DNA of 64,000 nt, from positions 17,604,431-17,668,430 of the forward strand of contig NC_135564.1 in assembly GCF_964340395.1 (NCBI RefSeq), read 5' to 3'. This DNA is from Glandiceps talaboti. Lineage: Eukaryota > Hemichordata > Enteropneusta > Spengelidae. Positions 1 through 13,500 of the stretch are shown here, piece by piece. The notes under the pieces were generated by a model, which did no database searches, was not told the DNA's origin, and was given only the letters and a program-made list of their open reading frames with translations. The position numbers and the translations under genes are program-made. Within the stretch, counting starts at the first letter, position 1. The number at the start of each line of letters is the position of its first letter.

Positions 1-87
1 AACAATGCCTTGATTATGTAGATATAATCATCCTGTAATCAAGATAGTGTAAATGAGGTTGAATGTGTGTGGCCACTTGAGGAAAAC

Positions 88-1457
88 TTCCTATCAGAGA
101 TGCTGTCTAGATCCTATCATAGATGCTGTACTGTCTAGATCTTACCCTATCAGAGATGCTGTACTGTCTAGATCCTACCCTATCAGAGATGCTGTACTGT
201 CTAGATCCTACCCTATCAGAGATGCTGTACTGTCTAGATCCTACCATATCAGAGATGTTGTCTAGATCCTACCCTATCAGAGATGTTGTCTAGATCCTAC
301 CCTATCAGAGATGCTGTACTGTCTAGATCCTACCCTATCAGAGATGCTGTACTGTCTAGATCCTACCCTATCAGAGATGCTGTACTGTCTAGATCCTACC
401 ATATCAGAGATGCTATCTAGATCCTACCCTATCAGAGATGCTGTACTGTCTAGATCCTACCCTATCAGAGATGCTGTACTGTCTAGATCCTACCCTATCA
501 GAGATGCTGTACTGTCTAGATCCTACCCTATCAGAGATGCTATCTAGATCCTACCCTATCAGAGATGCTGTCTAGATCCTACCCTATCAGAGATGCTGTA
601 CTGTCTAGATCCTACCCTATCAGAGATGCTGTCTTGATCCTTCCCTATCAGAGATGCTGTACTGTCTAGATCCTACCCTATCAGAGATGCTGTACTGTCT
701 AGATCCTACCCTATCAGAGATGCTGTACTGTCTAGATCCTACCCTATCAGAGATGCTGTCTAGATCCTACCCTATCAGAGATGCTGTACTGTCTAGATCC
801 TACCCTATCAGAGATGCTGTACTGTCTAGATCCTACCCTATCAGAGATGCTGTACTGTCTAGATCCTACCCTATCAGAGATGCTGTCTAGATCCTACCCT
901 ATCAGAGATGCTGTCTAGATCCTACCCTATCAGAGATGCTGTCTAGATCCTACCCTATCAGAGATGCTGTACTGTCTAGATCCTACCCTATCAGAGATGC
1001 TGTCTAGATCCTACCCTATCAGAGATGCTGTACTGTCTAGATCCTACCCTATCAGAGATGCTGTACTGTCTAGATCCTACCCTATCAGAGATGCTGTCTA
1101 GATCCTACCCTATCAGAGATGCTGTCTAGATTCTACCCTATCAGAGATGCTGTACTGTCTAGATCCTACCCTATCAGAGATGCTGTCTAGATCCTACCCT
1201 ATCAGAGATGCTGTACTGTCTAGATCCTACCCTATCAGAGATGCTGTCTAGATCCTACCCTATCAGAGATGCTGTCTAGATTCTACCCTATCAGAGATGC
1301 TATCTAGATCCTACCCTATCAGAGATGCTGTCTAGATCCTACCCTATCAGAGATGCTGTCTAGATTCTACCCTATCAGAGATGCTATCTAGATCCTACCC
1401 TATCAGAGATGCTGTCTAGATCCTACCCTATCAGAGATACTGTCTATATCCTACCCG
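88..1457. repeat. Satellite of mixed 33-bp and 28-bp units
   Basis: More than forty head-to-tail units built on the core CTAGATCCTACCCTATCAG followed by AGATGCTG. Two unit lengths alternate: a 33-bp form with an extra TACTG step (CTGTACTGTCTAGATC) and a 28-bp form without it (CTGTCTAGATC). The long form dominates the left half. The short form becomes common after about 880, with point variants such as TAGATT and GCTATC. Each unit carries a TCTAGA site. Because 33 is a multiple of three, long spurious reading frames appear; nothing suggests translation. It probably lies in the intron upstream of the first visible PIP5K exon. Confidence 0.95.
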
Positions 1458-2342
1458 TGCTCATTGATAGCTGATCAGCCATTGTGGTTAGAACCACTGT
1501 AGTGTATTAGACAAAATACTAAAGAAGGCCTTAGTTTTCTGTGCAACATCTTTTTGAATGAGCGTTTTCAAAGATGTCTCTCCTGTGGAAATCAATTTCA
1601 GTGAAAATTTCTTTTTGTGAATACTTCCATTACAAGTCACTAGAAGTCCTTCAAATGGAAATGCAAGGAGAATTCAATCTCTTTTTTTGCCTTGTGGCAA
1701 TGTGATTGAGATTGGAAATGGAAATATTTCATGCCACATATGTATGTGTAAATTGTATAGCTTCAGGAAAAATGTGCATGTTATTACTGCCGTTGTTCCT
1801 ATTTATCTGTGATCACTGATTTTCGTGTCTTTTTCTTTATTGGTGGATCTGTAATTAGAATTATCGGTATTCATGATTTGATCAGAATGGTATTACTGTT
1901 TCAACATCCATGGAAATATCTTAGAAGTATATCCGCAAAGGTTTTAGGACTAAGGAGATTGGGAAAGGATTGGGTACTGATGAATGTGTGTCTGAGATAA
2001 AATGTCTCTGCTAGAGTTTTTAAATTTAGTAATAAAAGGGGGAATTAGTCTGTAAGGTATGCTGTGAGGGGGTGCCTTCATGCATCGGGCGAACCCGCAT
2101 TAAGAGCAAGGCCAATGAGGGTGGAGTACAAAAACTATGAAATGATATATCTTGTAGTCTAAGAGATCAAATGGAACCGTTTTGAATACATATTGCTCAT
2201 AGTTAGCCCTGTAAAAGACTCAGAAGCTCAGGTGGGACTTGACCTATCTGTACAACCCTGGAAAAGTAGAGATGACTAAAAAAAATACAAGACGTACAGA
2301 TGATTGGGAGGAAGATATTGTAATGTATTTAGACATCACTAT

Positions 2343-2680
2343 GTTCATAGTGACTTTGCCAGATAAAAAAATGTTGTATGAATTCTATGGCAATGTTGTT
2401 ATGAATTTGAAAATAGCAAGCAGGTCTTGATTTCCTCTGATAAAAAAACCTCTCAGACAAGCATCCATTCCTCTGAGACAAGATTACCCTTATCTGGTAA
2501 TTTTCAGAAATGCACGTATCGATGTCCATAGTGACATTGTGAGTTAAAAAAAAACCTTGAATGAATTCTATGGCAATGTCATTATGAATTTGAAATCAAC
2601 CAGCAGGTCTTGATTTCCTCTGATCAAATAAACTCAGACAAGCATCCAGTCCTCTGAGACAAGATGACCCTCGTTTAGAT
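2343..2680. repeat. Two-copy diverged tandem repeat, period about 181 bp
   Basis: CATAGTGAC, then GAATTCTATGGCAATGT, CAGGTCTTGATTTCCTCTGAT and CTCTGAGACAAGAT occur in the same order twice, offset by about 181 bp (starts near 2346 and 2527). The copies differ by substitutions and small indels, so the duplication is not recent. Confidence 0.85.
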
Positions 2681-3070
2681 AATTAAATGAATGCCAACAA
2701 ACTTTCCAAAGCAGGTCACTTTGTGTCTGAAAGGCCATAGATAAGTAAAAATATCATTGGAGAGGATTCTCCAGGGTTTTACCTAGGTATTCTACTGGCA
2801 TGATGAATAGATTTGTATACATTTATTAGGTTTCACCTTGATGTCGTCATTTTCAATTTTACCTTAGAATTATAAATATTTAGTGTCTTTTTATAAAGAT
2901 ATGTTACTTGTACTTCTCAGTTTCTGTTTCAATCAATCAATTAATTAATGTTTGTAATGACACTTTAATACTTTCTACTTGTTTTCTCAAACATTTTTAT
3001 CATTTAAATTTTGTGACATGAATGATTTTTATACAGGTCCAGGATATTTAAAAAAACTGAAGTTGAAATA

Positions 3071-3094
3071 GTGGGGGTGGGGGTGGGGGGGGGG
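3071..3094 (+). repeat. G-rich run, possible G-quadruplex
   Basis: Runs of five, five and ten G separated by single T residues on the + strand. This satisfies the four-G-run rule for intramolecular quadruplex formation. No function is implied. Confidence 0.5.
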
Positions 3095-4151
3095 TATGAT
3101 GTGAACATTTCTTATATACCTTAAAATGTATACTTTAACAGCCTTTGGAACAAATGGTAAAGAAAGCAGTGTTGTCTTTATTTTTGTCTGTTTTGGAATG
3201 TCTGTGTGCTAATAAGGATAACCGCACAATGGCACACAAGCTTAACAAGCGAACTTCAATCATTTAGGGGGTCTGGCGTCAATGCGATTGCTGAACTTCA
3301 TTTTCACACTTCTAATTAAGTTTGGAAACTTTCACGCCATCAGTGATAAAATCTTCTGTATTTACTAATGAGATGTTGATGAGGTGATGAAAATTTACTT
3401 CTTAAGTGAAATACAGTGTGCCAGGGTTTCGATGTTCGTTCATTGAGCTTGTACGACACTGTGTGATCATCCCGTAGTGTACAGTTCATACAGTTGAACC
3501 TGCACTGATATTCTAACATAAACAGTTTCTTTCTGAAAGTATAGAAAGTGATTTATGAACTTTTATTTCTGTTATATTTTTTTAACTTGTTTTTATTGCG
3601 AGTTCAAACAAAGAAAGTGAATACATTTACCAAGAAAAAAACAACAGAAAATAGCTTCCAGTTCATTAAAAAAAAGAAAAAGGAAAAAATGAACCAGACA
3701 TTACAAGTCAAAATCATTCCACTTCGTTACAAAAATTGTAATTTGTTGTTCCTTTTGGAAGTAAAATAATTGAGTTGTTTAGCATCCCTAATATTTGCAA
3801 TTAGTAAATTGAAAGAAGAGAGTACTGGCTTTAACTTGCACTCATAAATGTTTTTTTTTTTTTTGCGATAACGATTAAATGACTTAGCAGTATCGAAAAA
3901 ATAGGGTCTCGTCGAATAATTTGTTTTGCAGTAAACTTTTGTGGGGTCTGTAATGAAATACCCCATAGAGAAATAAAGCTATTCCAAATAGTTTGAACAC
4001 TGTCACATTCTACAAATAGATAAACTAAACTTTCCTCTGTACTTTTGTAAAATGTGCATAAACTATTTAAAACTCGAGGGATCATACTGAAAAGTCTCTT
4101 ATTTGTATAAATAATATTATATACTAATTTCCATGTCTTTTATATTTTCAG

Positions 4152-4304
4152 TTATCATTATGTAATAATCCGTTACGAGAGCTGTCCAATCCTGGTGCTA
4201 GTGGTAGTGTATTTTATTTAACAAGTGATGATGAATTTATTATTAAAACTGTACAACATAAAGAGGCTGATTTCTTGCAGAAACTGTTGCCAGGTTATTA
4301 CATG
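4152..4304 (+). CDS. PIP5K1: PIP5K exon a: glycine-rich loop and catalytic lysine
   Basis: Fifty-one codons, phase 0 to 0, flanked by TTTTCAG and GTAAGT. Encodes [14 protein letters not shown], the G-loop, and [16 protein letters not shown] ending GYYM. The Lys of IIKT is the expected ATP-contacting residue. Confidence 0.95.
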
Positions 4305-4479
4305 GTAAGTGTTCAGAATATGCTGCTAAAATCAGGAAGTGTTTGCCAGAAGATTTTACATTATAAAAGTAAAAGTATGCATGATGCCATAGAACTATGG
4401 CTGCAATGATATTGATGTATAGATGAAGATGTTAATTCATTTCACCATAAAGTTTAGTTGGTACATACCTTTTGATTGT

Positions 4480-4510
<31 letters not shown>

Positions 4511-7500
4511 CTGTTTTGTTTTTGTTTTTTTGTTGTTGTTGTTTTTGATTCTTATTGCCTCATATTAATAAATTTTTGTGCACACTTACTGTATTACTAT
4601 TATACATACCGGTACCTTTCATCTTGATGTCATACTGTAGTTGTTGAGAGGGTAGATTTAATGTTTGTTATATATCTGTAATCATGATTTCACCCGATGG
4701 TGAAAAAATCAGCTCTATTTGTCCAATAATTGTCCATATCATCATCATGCCCCATACAATGTGTCCAATTAAAATAAGGTCATTGCATATCTATATCTCA
4801 ATCTGCTTTATGATGTGGCCATGGAGGATAGGCCGTGGCTTTATCAAGATTGAATCAAATAGCAATTAGTTTTCAATGGTTGATTTTGATGGCAACTATT
4901 ACCATGTGCAAACGCCTGCATTTATAGAATACATGGTATTGTATGGGGAGCGGCGCAATTTATCTTGGAAACGGCAAGGTAAACAAGTCTAACTATTGTA
5001 TAAAACTACTTGTTGTAAACGGAACCAGAACTTGAGTGAATTGGAAGGTTTGAAAATAACACAAGCTCAGGTTTGTTTAGTCTGCAAGATACAGGCATTA
5101 GTGCCACACTATCAGCCAGCACTCATCTTAAGAAGCCTTATAGGGCTGAACAACACAACGTATCTTACAGGCCAAGGTTTATTAAATCATTTCTTTTTGG
5201 TGTTTTTCTTTGACAGAATCTGAACCAGAATCCAAGAACTTTGCTACCGAAATTCTATGGACTCTATACTTACCAGTGTGGGGGTAAAAATATCCGTCTT
5301 ATAGTCATGAACAATTTACTGCCTACAAATATCAAAATGCATCTGAAATTTGACATGAAAGGATCAACTTACAAAAGAAGGGCATCAAAATATGAGAGAT
5401 CAAAAAAAAGTCCAACGTTGAAGGATTTAGATTTTGTTGAAGAGAATCCTGAAGGGATCTTACTGGATGCATCATCATATGGTGCAATGATGAAGACTAT
5501 CTCAAGAGACTGTAGGGTAAGTTATGAAAGTGAGAAATATGTGATGGAACTGTATAGTGCTGTTGGCTCAAATCTATGCAAGTCACGATGACTGACTATC
5601 TCACAAGTCAGAGCCCATAGTTCTGTAGATGCAATGGAATATGATGGGTACATTTTGGATGGTGGCGTAAAGAGGCCTGTGATTTACGACAATGGATGGC
5701 TGAATGATTAGAGTGACTGACGTGCAATCTACACATTGCTGGTGGGTGTGATCCTCACTGGTTCCATAGTTTTTGATTTGCGTATGTCTTTGAGAAAGAT
5801 TCCAAGAACCACCATTGAGGCCTAAATGTGCTGTATACACTACACTGTAAATGGGGACCTGGTATGATGTATGTCACTCTGTGAAGGATTTCGTCCTGAG
5901 TTTTTGGTGATAGACACAGCACAGATTGTATGTGTCCCAGGTAACTGAATACACATTGTGCTGTGTCAGATAAGTGTTTGTCAAACCCCAAAAATACATC
6001 TTCTGTTTGAGGTCTTACTTTCAACTAACATTTTCAATTTTATTTGCAGGTTTTAGAAAGCTTTAAAATCATGGATTACAGCTTACTTATAGGAATTCAC
6101 AACTTAGATATGGCAGGAAGGGAAAAGGTAAGATACAGCTTACTTCACAACTTAGATATGGCAGGAAGGGAAAATGTAAGATACAGCTTACTTCACAACT
6201 TAGATATAGCAGGAAGGGAAAAGGTAAGATACAGCTTACTTCACAACTTAGATATAGCAGGAAGGGAAAAGGTAAGATACAGCTTACTTCACAACTTAGA
6301 TATAGCAGGAAGGGAAAAGGTAAGATACAGCTTACTTCACAACTTAGATATAGCAGGAAGGGAAAAGGTAAGATACAGTTTACTTCACAACTTAGATATA
6401 GCAGGAAGGGAAAAGGTAAGATACAGTTTACTTCACAACTTAGATATAGCAGGAAGGGAAAAGGTAAGATACAGCTTACTTCACAACTTAGATATAGCAG
6501 GAAGGGAAAAGGTAAGATACAGCTTACTTCACAACTTAGATATAGCAGGAAGGGAAAAGGTAAGATACTGTACTATGCTGTAAATCTCCTGTCTGTCACC
6601 TCAGAAAATAGTGGAGAGTTTATTATCAGGTGTGTGTACTCTAATGAAAGACAACATTTATTTTTATGTCTTGAGTCAAAACAACAAAACTGGGTTTACT
6701 AATGTCACTGTAAAGGGATAGGGGAACACCCAAATTTAGGCCACAAGCAATTTACTGTACATTAATGGCATGTCAAATTTATTTTAATTGGAGGGCACAC
6801 AGTTTAATTAGATAGATTATGAGTCTGTGTTAGAAGTGTACTAATTAGATACCGTGTGGATTTTACTATGTTTAATAAAAACTTAATAGATAAAACGCAT
6901 TCAATTCGGTTCCTCAGTACAGAGCTGGCATTGATCAGGATGTAGATGTGACCCATAGGCTTTGCTATCAAATTCCATTAACTGTGTTGTCAACTGTTTA
7001 TATTACGTTCTAATTATATGACATACTGGCAATTGATAATACATCGAGGAGAATTTCCCTACCAGGCCTGTTTGTCATTTCCGCCTATGATTTTGTAAAA
7101 CTCCAGCAAAATGATGACAACTGTCACATGAAACTGAAGAACTTCTTGACAACTACATGTACATGTATATTGGATTTTAGTCAAATGCTATAGTAAAAAG
7201 TTTTGAATACCAGAGTGTATTTTCACAGATCTTTTGATAGTGAGTAATTTTAATATTATTTTTGCTTTGACAGAGTATAAGTAGGAGTTCAGTAGAAGAA
7301 GGCCGATCTGTAGACATCTTTAAACAGACTGGTCCTAAAAATGAGGAGGGGGAAAATTCCAATGCAAGAGGGGAAGGGGAAGACGGAGCAGAAGCAAGTA
7401 CTTCTCAAAGTCAGGCTAGTAGACCAACAGGACTTGCAAGGTCCAAGTCGTACAATAACAGGCAACGAGTGGCTGCGTTCTCAACACCTAGGGAGATCAT

Positions 7501-10500
7501 ACAGGGAGACATTGCAGTGGCACCAGATGAAGGCGAAGAATCAGATGATGAACCGTAAGTTTGACAAATAAATTATTGTTCCAAATACAAGACAGGAAAT
7601 TAATACTTGAAATTCTTTGACTGAACACTTCAGTCTTTGTCAACAGATTGTCAGAACATGTGACTTTACAAACAGTTGAGTAAGCTAAGATGTCAAAGGG
7701 TGTCCGGATGTTTGTATTACCTGCTGTCGCTGTTTAAAGATTGTTTTTATGCCAGTAGATTACTTATTAATATTTTACTCCCGATGCAAAATGCTTGGCA
7801 GTGGTGTATTGAGTGTATAGGATTTTGACATTGTCAGTGTCAACTGAATGTCCTGGTGATTCAGTGTGGATAAGATTTTAGACTTCAGATGTACTGCAAC
7901 TTTGAGAGCTAGTTTTCAGTGAACTTTCAGTTTCCTGAATGTAAAATTCTTTACACGGTTCTGTATTGGCGTATGATTATTTACACATGTAATTGATCGA
8001 TCATAGTGAGTTGACATGTATAAACCCCCCCCCCCCCCCCTCTGTTTTGTGTGTATGGTATTATTTTCCATCCATGTTGACGTACCACTGTATTGTTTGA
8101 TAGGACTGGTGGTATTCCAGCAAAAAATGCCAGAGGAGAGAGACTACTACTGTTTATGGGTATTATAGATATTTTACAATGTTACAAGTAAGTTTACTCA
8201 GATTCCCAAATCTGATAATTTAAAAAAAAGTATTCATATATACAGAATTACTTGTAGTCATGTGATCACACATCAACCAATGAGATGCTTAATGTTTTGG
8301 CTGTAAACAGAAGTCAGTGGCATGTGATCCTACATTGACCAATGAGCTGCATGAATTAGTAATGGTCACATGATTACACTCCAACCAATGAGTATTCAGT
8401 ATAACAGTATACATTAAAAAGTCACAAGAATTAGAGACGTCACAGCAGTCAAGTGAATATCACAAAACATGAAGTGAATTGAATTATTTATTTATTCCAC
8501 AAGGTACGAAAAGACAAGTATGTGCATATTAGAGAAAGACATTATGGTCATGATCTTAGTGGTGAAGGCTAAGTATTATATAGTCTGAATGAGTCTAGTC
8601 TGTCACCTCAGATTGTTGTTGTTGTCTTGGTAACACCTGTGTTGTTTTTTTCTGCAAAGACTGAAAAAGAAGCTAGAGCATACATGGAAGGCAATGGTAC
8701 ATGACGGAGAGACAGTTTCAGTATGCAGACCGAGTTTCTATGCCCAGAGGTTTATGGACTTCTTTGGTAAAACAGTGTTCAAGAAAATGCCAGGTACTTT
8801 ACATGTAATATATAGCGTGGTTGAAATATTCTGAATATTTACAGTTTACTTCTTCAGATGTTGCAAGATTTTCAATGATACTAACCCTACAAATGATGAG
8901 TGTGACTGTGTTTTTTATCCTAACCTGATACGTAATTATTTCATGTATGTTCTTATCCATCCATTAGTAGTAGTAGATAGTTTATTTCTCCTGCTGTCCT
9001 TAATTTAACAGTATTCCCTCTAAGCTTAAATTTGAGACTTGGCAGTTTGCTAGATAATCAGTACTCTTTTCAAGACCAACTTTTTCCTTTGCTTTAATTG
9101 ACACATCAGTTTACCACATCCAAAGTGTAATCCTAATAAGCTCACATTGGTGTTAAACTCTTTGTACAATGCCAACAAAACACAAAGGAAACCATGAAAT
9201 TACTGTAGTTTAAGCAAAAGTCACTTTTACTGTTGCCATAGCAAAAGAAACGCTAGAGGGAATACTGCTCCTGGAATATGGACTATGGGTGTATTCAGCA
9301 ATTCCCAATATTACTTGTACAGGAAATGAAAATGTGTATGTAGTCAATTCTTTTGCATAGACTGTAAAAATATGTCACTGGGGCATCCTTATCTTTCCTC
9401 TCCTTACGACTGTAGGCACACTAGGATAATGAGGGGCAAAAGTTGCCAACAGACATTAGATATACATGCATGTAAATATGTTGCTGATTTGTATGTTGCA
9501 TAATCTCCTATTTGTTGGGGCCAAATATAAAAATGTCTGAGAGCTATCTGCTGATTTTGATCATGCATAGTGTGTGCAGTGTGGGTATGAACATGCAGGA
9601 CTAACTGTTAATAAACTGAAATGGAGTGACATGATTGGATGCAACAACATTGTGTTGCAGAACAGCATATTACACAGTCTGCCTTCAGTCGTTTGTAGAA
9701 AGGGAAGCAAAGAGCGCCCTCAACGGCCGATCTTTCAATCTTTCAATCTCTCAAACACGAGATTCATTTCAATAGACAACTTTTTGCATGGGAAAAATTG
9801 TCTCTGAGGAGAAAAGCATCTTTGAAAATGATACTTCTCAGAAAGAATTCATAAGATTTAAGGAAATTTGACTTTCAAAAGTATTTCCTCTCCTACAAAA
9901 TAAATATAAAAAGAAAAAATTAAAAATGGTGATCACCACCACCAAATTTCCAACATACTCATAAATTAATTTTCTTCTAAATTAAGTGAGCAAAGCTATT
10001 TTAAGAAGTTTATAAATAAGCAAAATGGTTATAATGCATCATGGGTATAAAGATTTCCTTTTGTGAAGTATCAGATTTCCAAGGTGCACTCATTGAACTG
10101 CTGTCACAAATCAAAATGTTGGGATAGAGTGTCATAAGATTATTGGTGATAACCCTTTGTCAATATTATTATGATATATTTTATATTTTGTATCTGATAT
10201 GTGTGGCGTGGTAGTTTCAACTATCATGAAAATTTGACCTTTCACCCTGTGTGAATGACTTCAGTGTTTGTGTCTTGTGGTGACTATGTAGATGATAATG
10301 TAGTCATAAACAATAGCCATAGATGGTATTGTCTATGCTCAAAGTCAAGATTTGATCTTGACCTGACTTTGATGTCAAGTGTCAACTGTGTAGATGGAGT
10401 TGAAGCTCAAGATTTGACCTTTAAGTTTAACCCTGTCTTTCAGAGTTGTAGCTCAAGATATGACCTTTCACCCTGTCTCTCCTGACATTTCTTGAGTCAG

Positions 10501-13500
10501 CTCTATGGTTGGAGCTGTAGCTCAAGATTTCACCTTTCATATTGTCTGTCCTGACTTCTTCCTGTGTCAGCTCAGGTTGGAGCTTGAGATTGAGATTGGA
10601 TCTTTGACCTTGTCTGTGTGTGTATGTGTGTGTATGTGAGCTCAAACTTGGACCTTTCGCCCTATCTGTCCTGACTTTTCTGTATGAATGGTACTCTTGC
10701 TAGATAGCAGCAAAATAGTCTGAGATATGTATGCTATATAGAAAAAAATTGAAACCTGTCTAAATTATGATCGACTTCAAATGATACGCCATCACTAGAG
10801 TCACTCACAGTCTATACATATCCATGTCATGTATTTATTGTCATCAAAGTTTACAGTTAATGGTCTATCTAATTTCTATATGTAATAATGATATATCAAT
10901 AACAGAATAAATGTACCCTCTGTTTGTTTTATGTCTTTCATGATACAGTACTTCATATTGCAATCTGAAATAAAATCTGACAAAGAGAGAACCATTTAGT
11001 ATGTTCTACAGCATGTTGAACTTGTACACATGCCATCTTGAATGATGCATTGTGGGATATCTAGTGTCCTTCCATTGATGAAAATGAAGTAATTATTGTT
11101 GAAAACGGTCTGTTACATTATTTGTAACTATAAGTAATCCAGTCCTGGTTACCCACATGCTTGAATCTTACTGATCTCCCCAGATTAGTATTACTATAAT
11201 CCCATACATCTGAGCATGCTCAGTTTGGACTTCAGCAGCTCTCTTTGCGTCAGATTTATTTACAGATTGTTAAAGCATTCTTCATTGTCTGTTTGTTTGT
11301 TTGTTTGTTTGTTTGTTTGTTATGTAATTACTAAAACCATTTCAACTTTGCAGGATACTCACCACCCTCCTAGCACTACACTATCAATCTCACATCCTCA
11401 TATTCACAAATACATGGGAATACTTTAAAAAGTTTTGTTCCTTTTTTGTTTGCATTTCATTTTTCATCCACAACTGGATACAGAGAATGTCTACTTTTAA
11501 TTTGTTAAAAGAAATTGGAAAACAAACAAACTGAAAAAAAAAATATTTATCACATAAAATTTATGTTGATGGCTGAAAAACAAAGCAGAAAATAATTTTA
11601 AGATGAAGTTAAAGTATTCCTATAGTACAGTAATAAACTTTTTTCCCACCATTACCGTTAACAAATCACCAATATTATATGTTAAACTTTTGTAAAAAGA
11701 AAAAAGGTTGACTGTATAAGTAGCATGCAACAAAGATCTATTTAAGCTTTCTTTTCTGTTTTCATGAGATCCTTGCTATGTATGGATTTGAAATTATACA
11801 ATACATTTTAATTGAATTTTTTTTTTCAAATGAAGCAAGTTTTATCATTTGTCCCCAAAATATCAAATATGTTCTCTTTTTTGCAATGTAAAAAGTTTTG
11901 TAGCAACTTTGACTTGTTGAAATGGTAATGGGTGCTTCCACTTCGGTATTTAAGAAAAAAAAATTGTTCTTCTCTCTTTCTATGAAATGATCTAAAAAGC
12001 TTTTCAGATGATATGAGTGAGGTTACCCAAACAAACGTTATGATAATATACAATACCTTTCTTTTTTGATTTTTTTAGAATGTCAAATTTTTTTATGTTC
12101 CGTGAGGATTGTAGGTATACCATATACCAAATACAGTTGTTTGCATATATTTGCATATGTTTGAATATATTTGTATATAGTGTTTTGCATATATTTGCAT
12201 ATTTTCCAGAATGGATTTTAAGGATGATCTTTGTTGCATGTTATTATATGTGGCGGCCTTTCTGTGTGTGAATGTAAAATGTAATCATTATTAAACACAA
12301 CTACACAACAGAGTATGGATGCAGAGATAAATTGTCTCTCTCTGTGTATGTAAATGTAAATACATGTTGAACCTAGCATGTTTTAAATAACTTAACTTTA
12401 GAAGTCAGAACGTGTTTTCTCTCTCCAACTCATCTTTTCAGAACTTGTCTGCTATCCCCTTCGATGCTGTCGGGGACAAGGTACTTGTTCTCCCTCTCAC
12501 TGTCTGTTTTTTTTTCCCTCTAACATTTTGTGTTTATGTGTTTGTGCCTTGTCGTGTCATGCTGACCTTTTCTTTCAACTTTTACCTTTACCTTCTTCAT
12601 CTTTATCTCATTTCTAACAATTCTTACTGGTTGAATGCAGAGATAACTGGTTCTGTTCTTCTCAATTTTTTTGTTGGAATGACCATAAAAAGCCACTTTC
12701 CAAATACATCTTATTTCAAACTAGCACATTACAAGTACTTTTTTCTATACATCTACTCTCAACTTCTTAAGTTTGTGCCATCCTCAAGTTGAAATGGAAA
12801 GTTTCAGATGCAGTAAAATTTCAGAACAGCTTGCCTTATGTAGTACTTTAGCCTTGAGACTTGGTTCGGTATACTGGCACGAACTACATTCTCAAGCCAG
12901 ATACCCAAGTCTCTTGGCGAGTAGTGTACTGTAAGTCTTGAAATGGCAAGGTGTGTTGAAATTTGCCGTTGTCAAATAAATTAATGGAAAAACAAGAAAC
13001 TAACTGATTGTTCGAAAACTCGGTATGTAAAGGTGAGGATGTATAAACGTGGCTGTAATTGACAAAGATTCCAAGTGTCTCAGCATTCTATGTACTGGTT
13101 ACGTCATCTCATAATTGCGTTCATTTCTCTTGTGTTTAGTTGATCTCAAAACTACTTTACATAGAGAAGGAACAACTAGGCATTCAAGTAATTATTATTA
13201 ATTCATTAACATTATTTTCACTCCACTGACCAGTTAGTTCTTCTTCTAAGTAGTACATCATTTCTTATCATTTGGATACCTGGTCACTTTTATAATACCA
13301 TGCATGGGTCTCGCTCAATTTTTTTGCATGATTCCAAACTCCTTTTCTTTTGGGGTATTAAAACCATTATTTGGTGGTTGATGACTTGGTATGTTTTACC
13401 CTTGATTCAAAAACACAATGAGGGTTGATTCGTTTGCAAAGGCGATAATGTCATTATGAACTTCCCTGTACACAAATAATGCAACGATAAGTGTTCAATG

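Larger units (their letters stand above)
1458..4151. other. Probable PIP5K intron, mostly featureless
   Basis: No exon recognised. The kinase segment that should precede the exon at 4152 was looked for and not found, so this is probably intron. It contains a diverged direct duplication (2343-2680), a G-run (3071-3094) and short poly-T/poly-A runs near 3850. Confidence 0.6.

Noticed and set aside
53-890. Repeated peptide frames MLYCLDPTLSE
   Set aside because: They arise because the 33-bp satellite unit is a multiple of three; they are broken wherever a 28-bp unit occurs.
88-1457. Unit sequence CCCTATCAGAGAT resembles the bacterial tet operator half-site
   Set aside because: Only one half-site matches, without the palindromic partner. 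The array is a plain eukaryotic satellite and there is no bacterial context.
88-1457. CRISPR-like repeat array
   Set aside because: Units are contiguous without unique spacers, and the window is an intron-containing animal genome.
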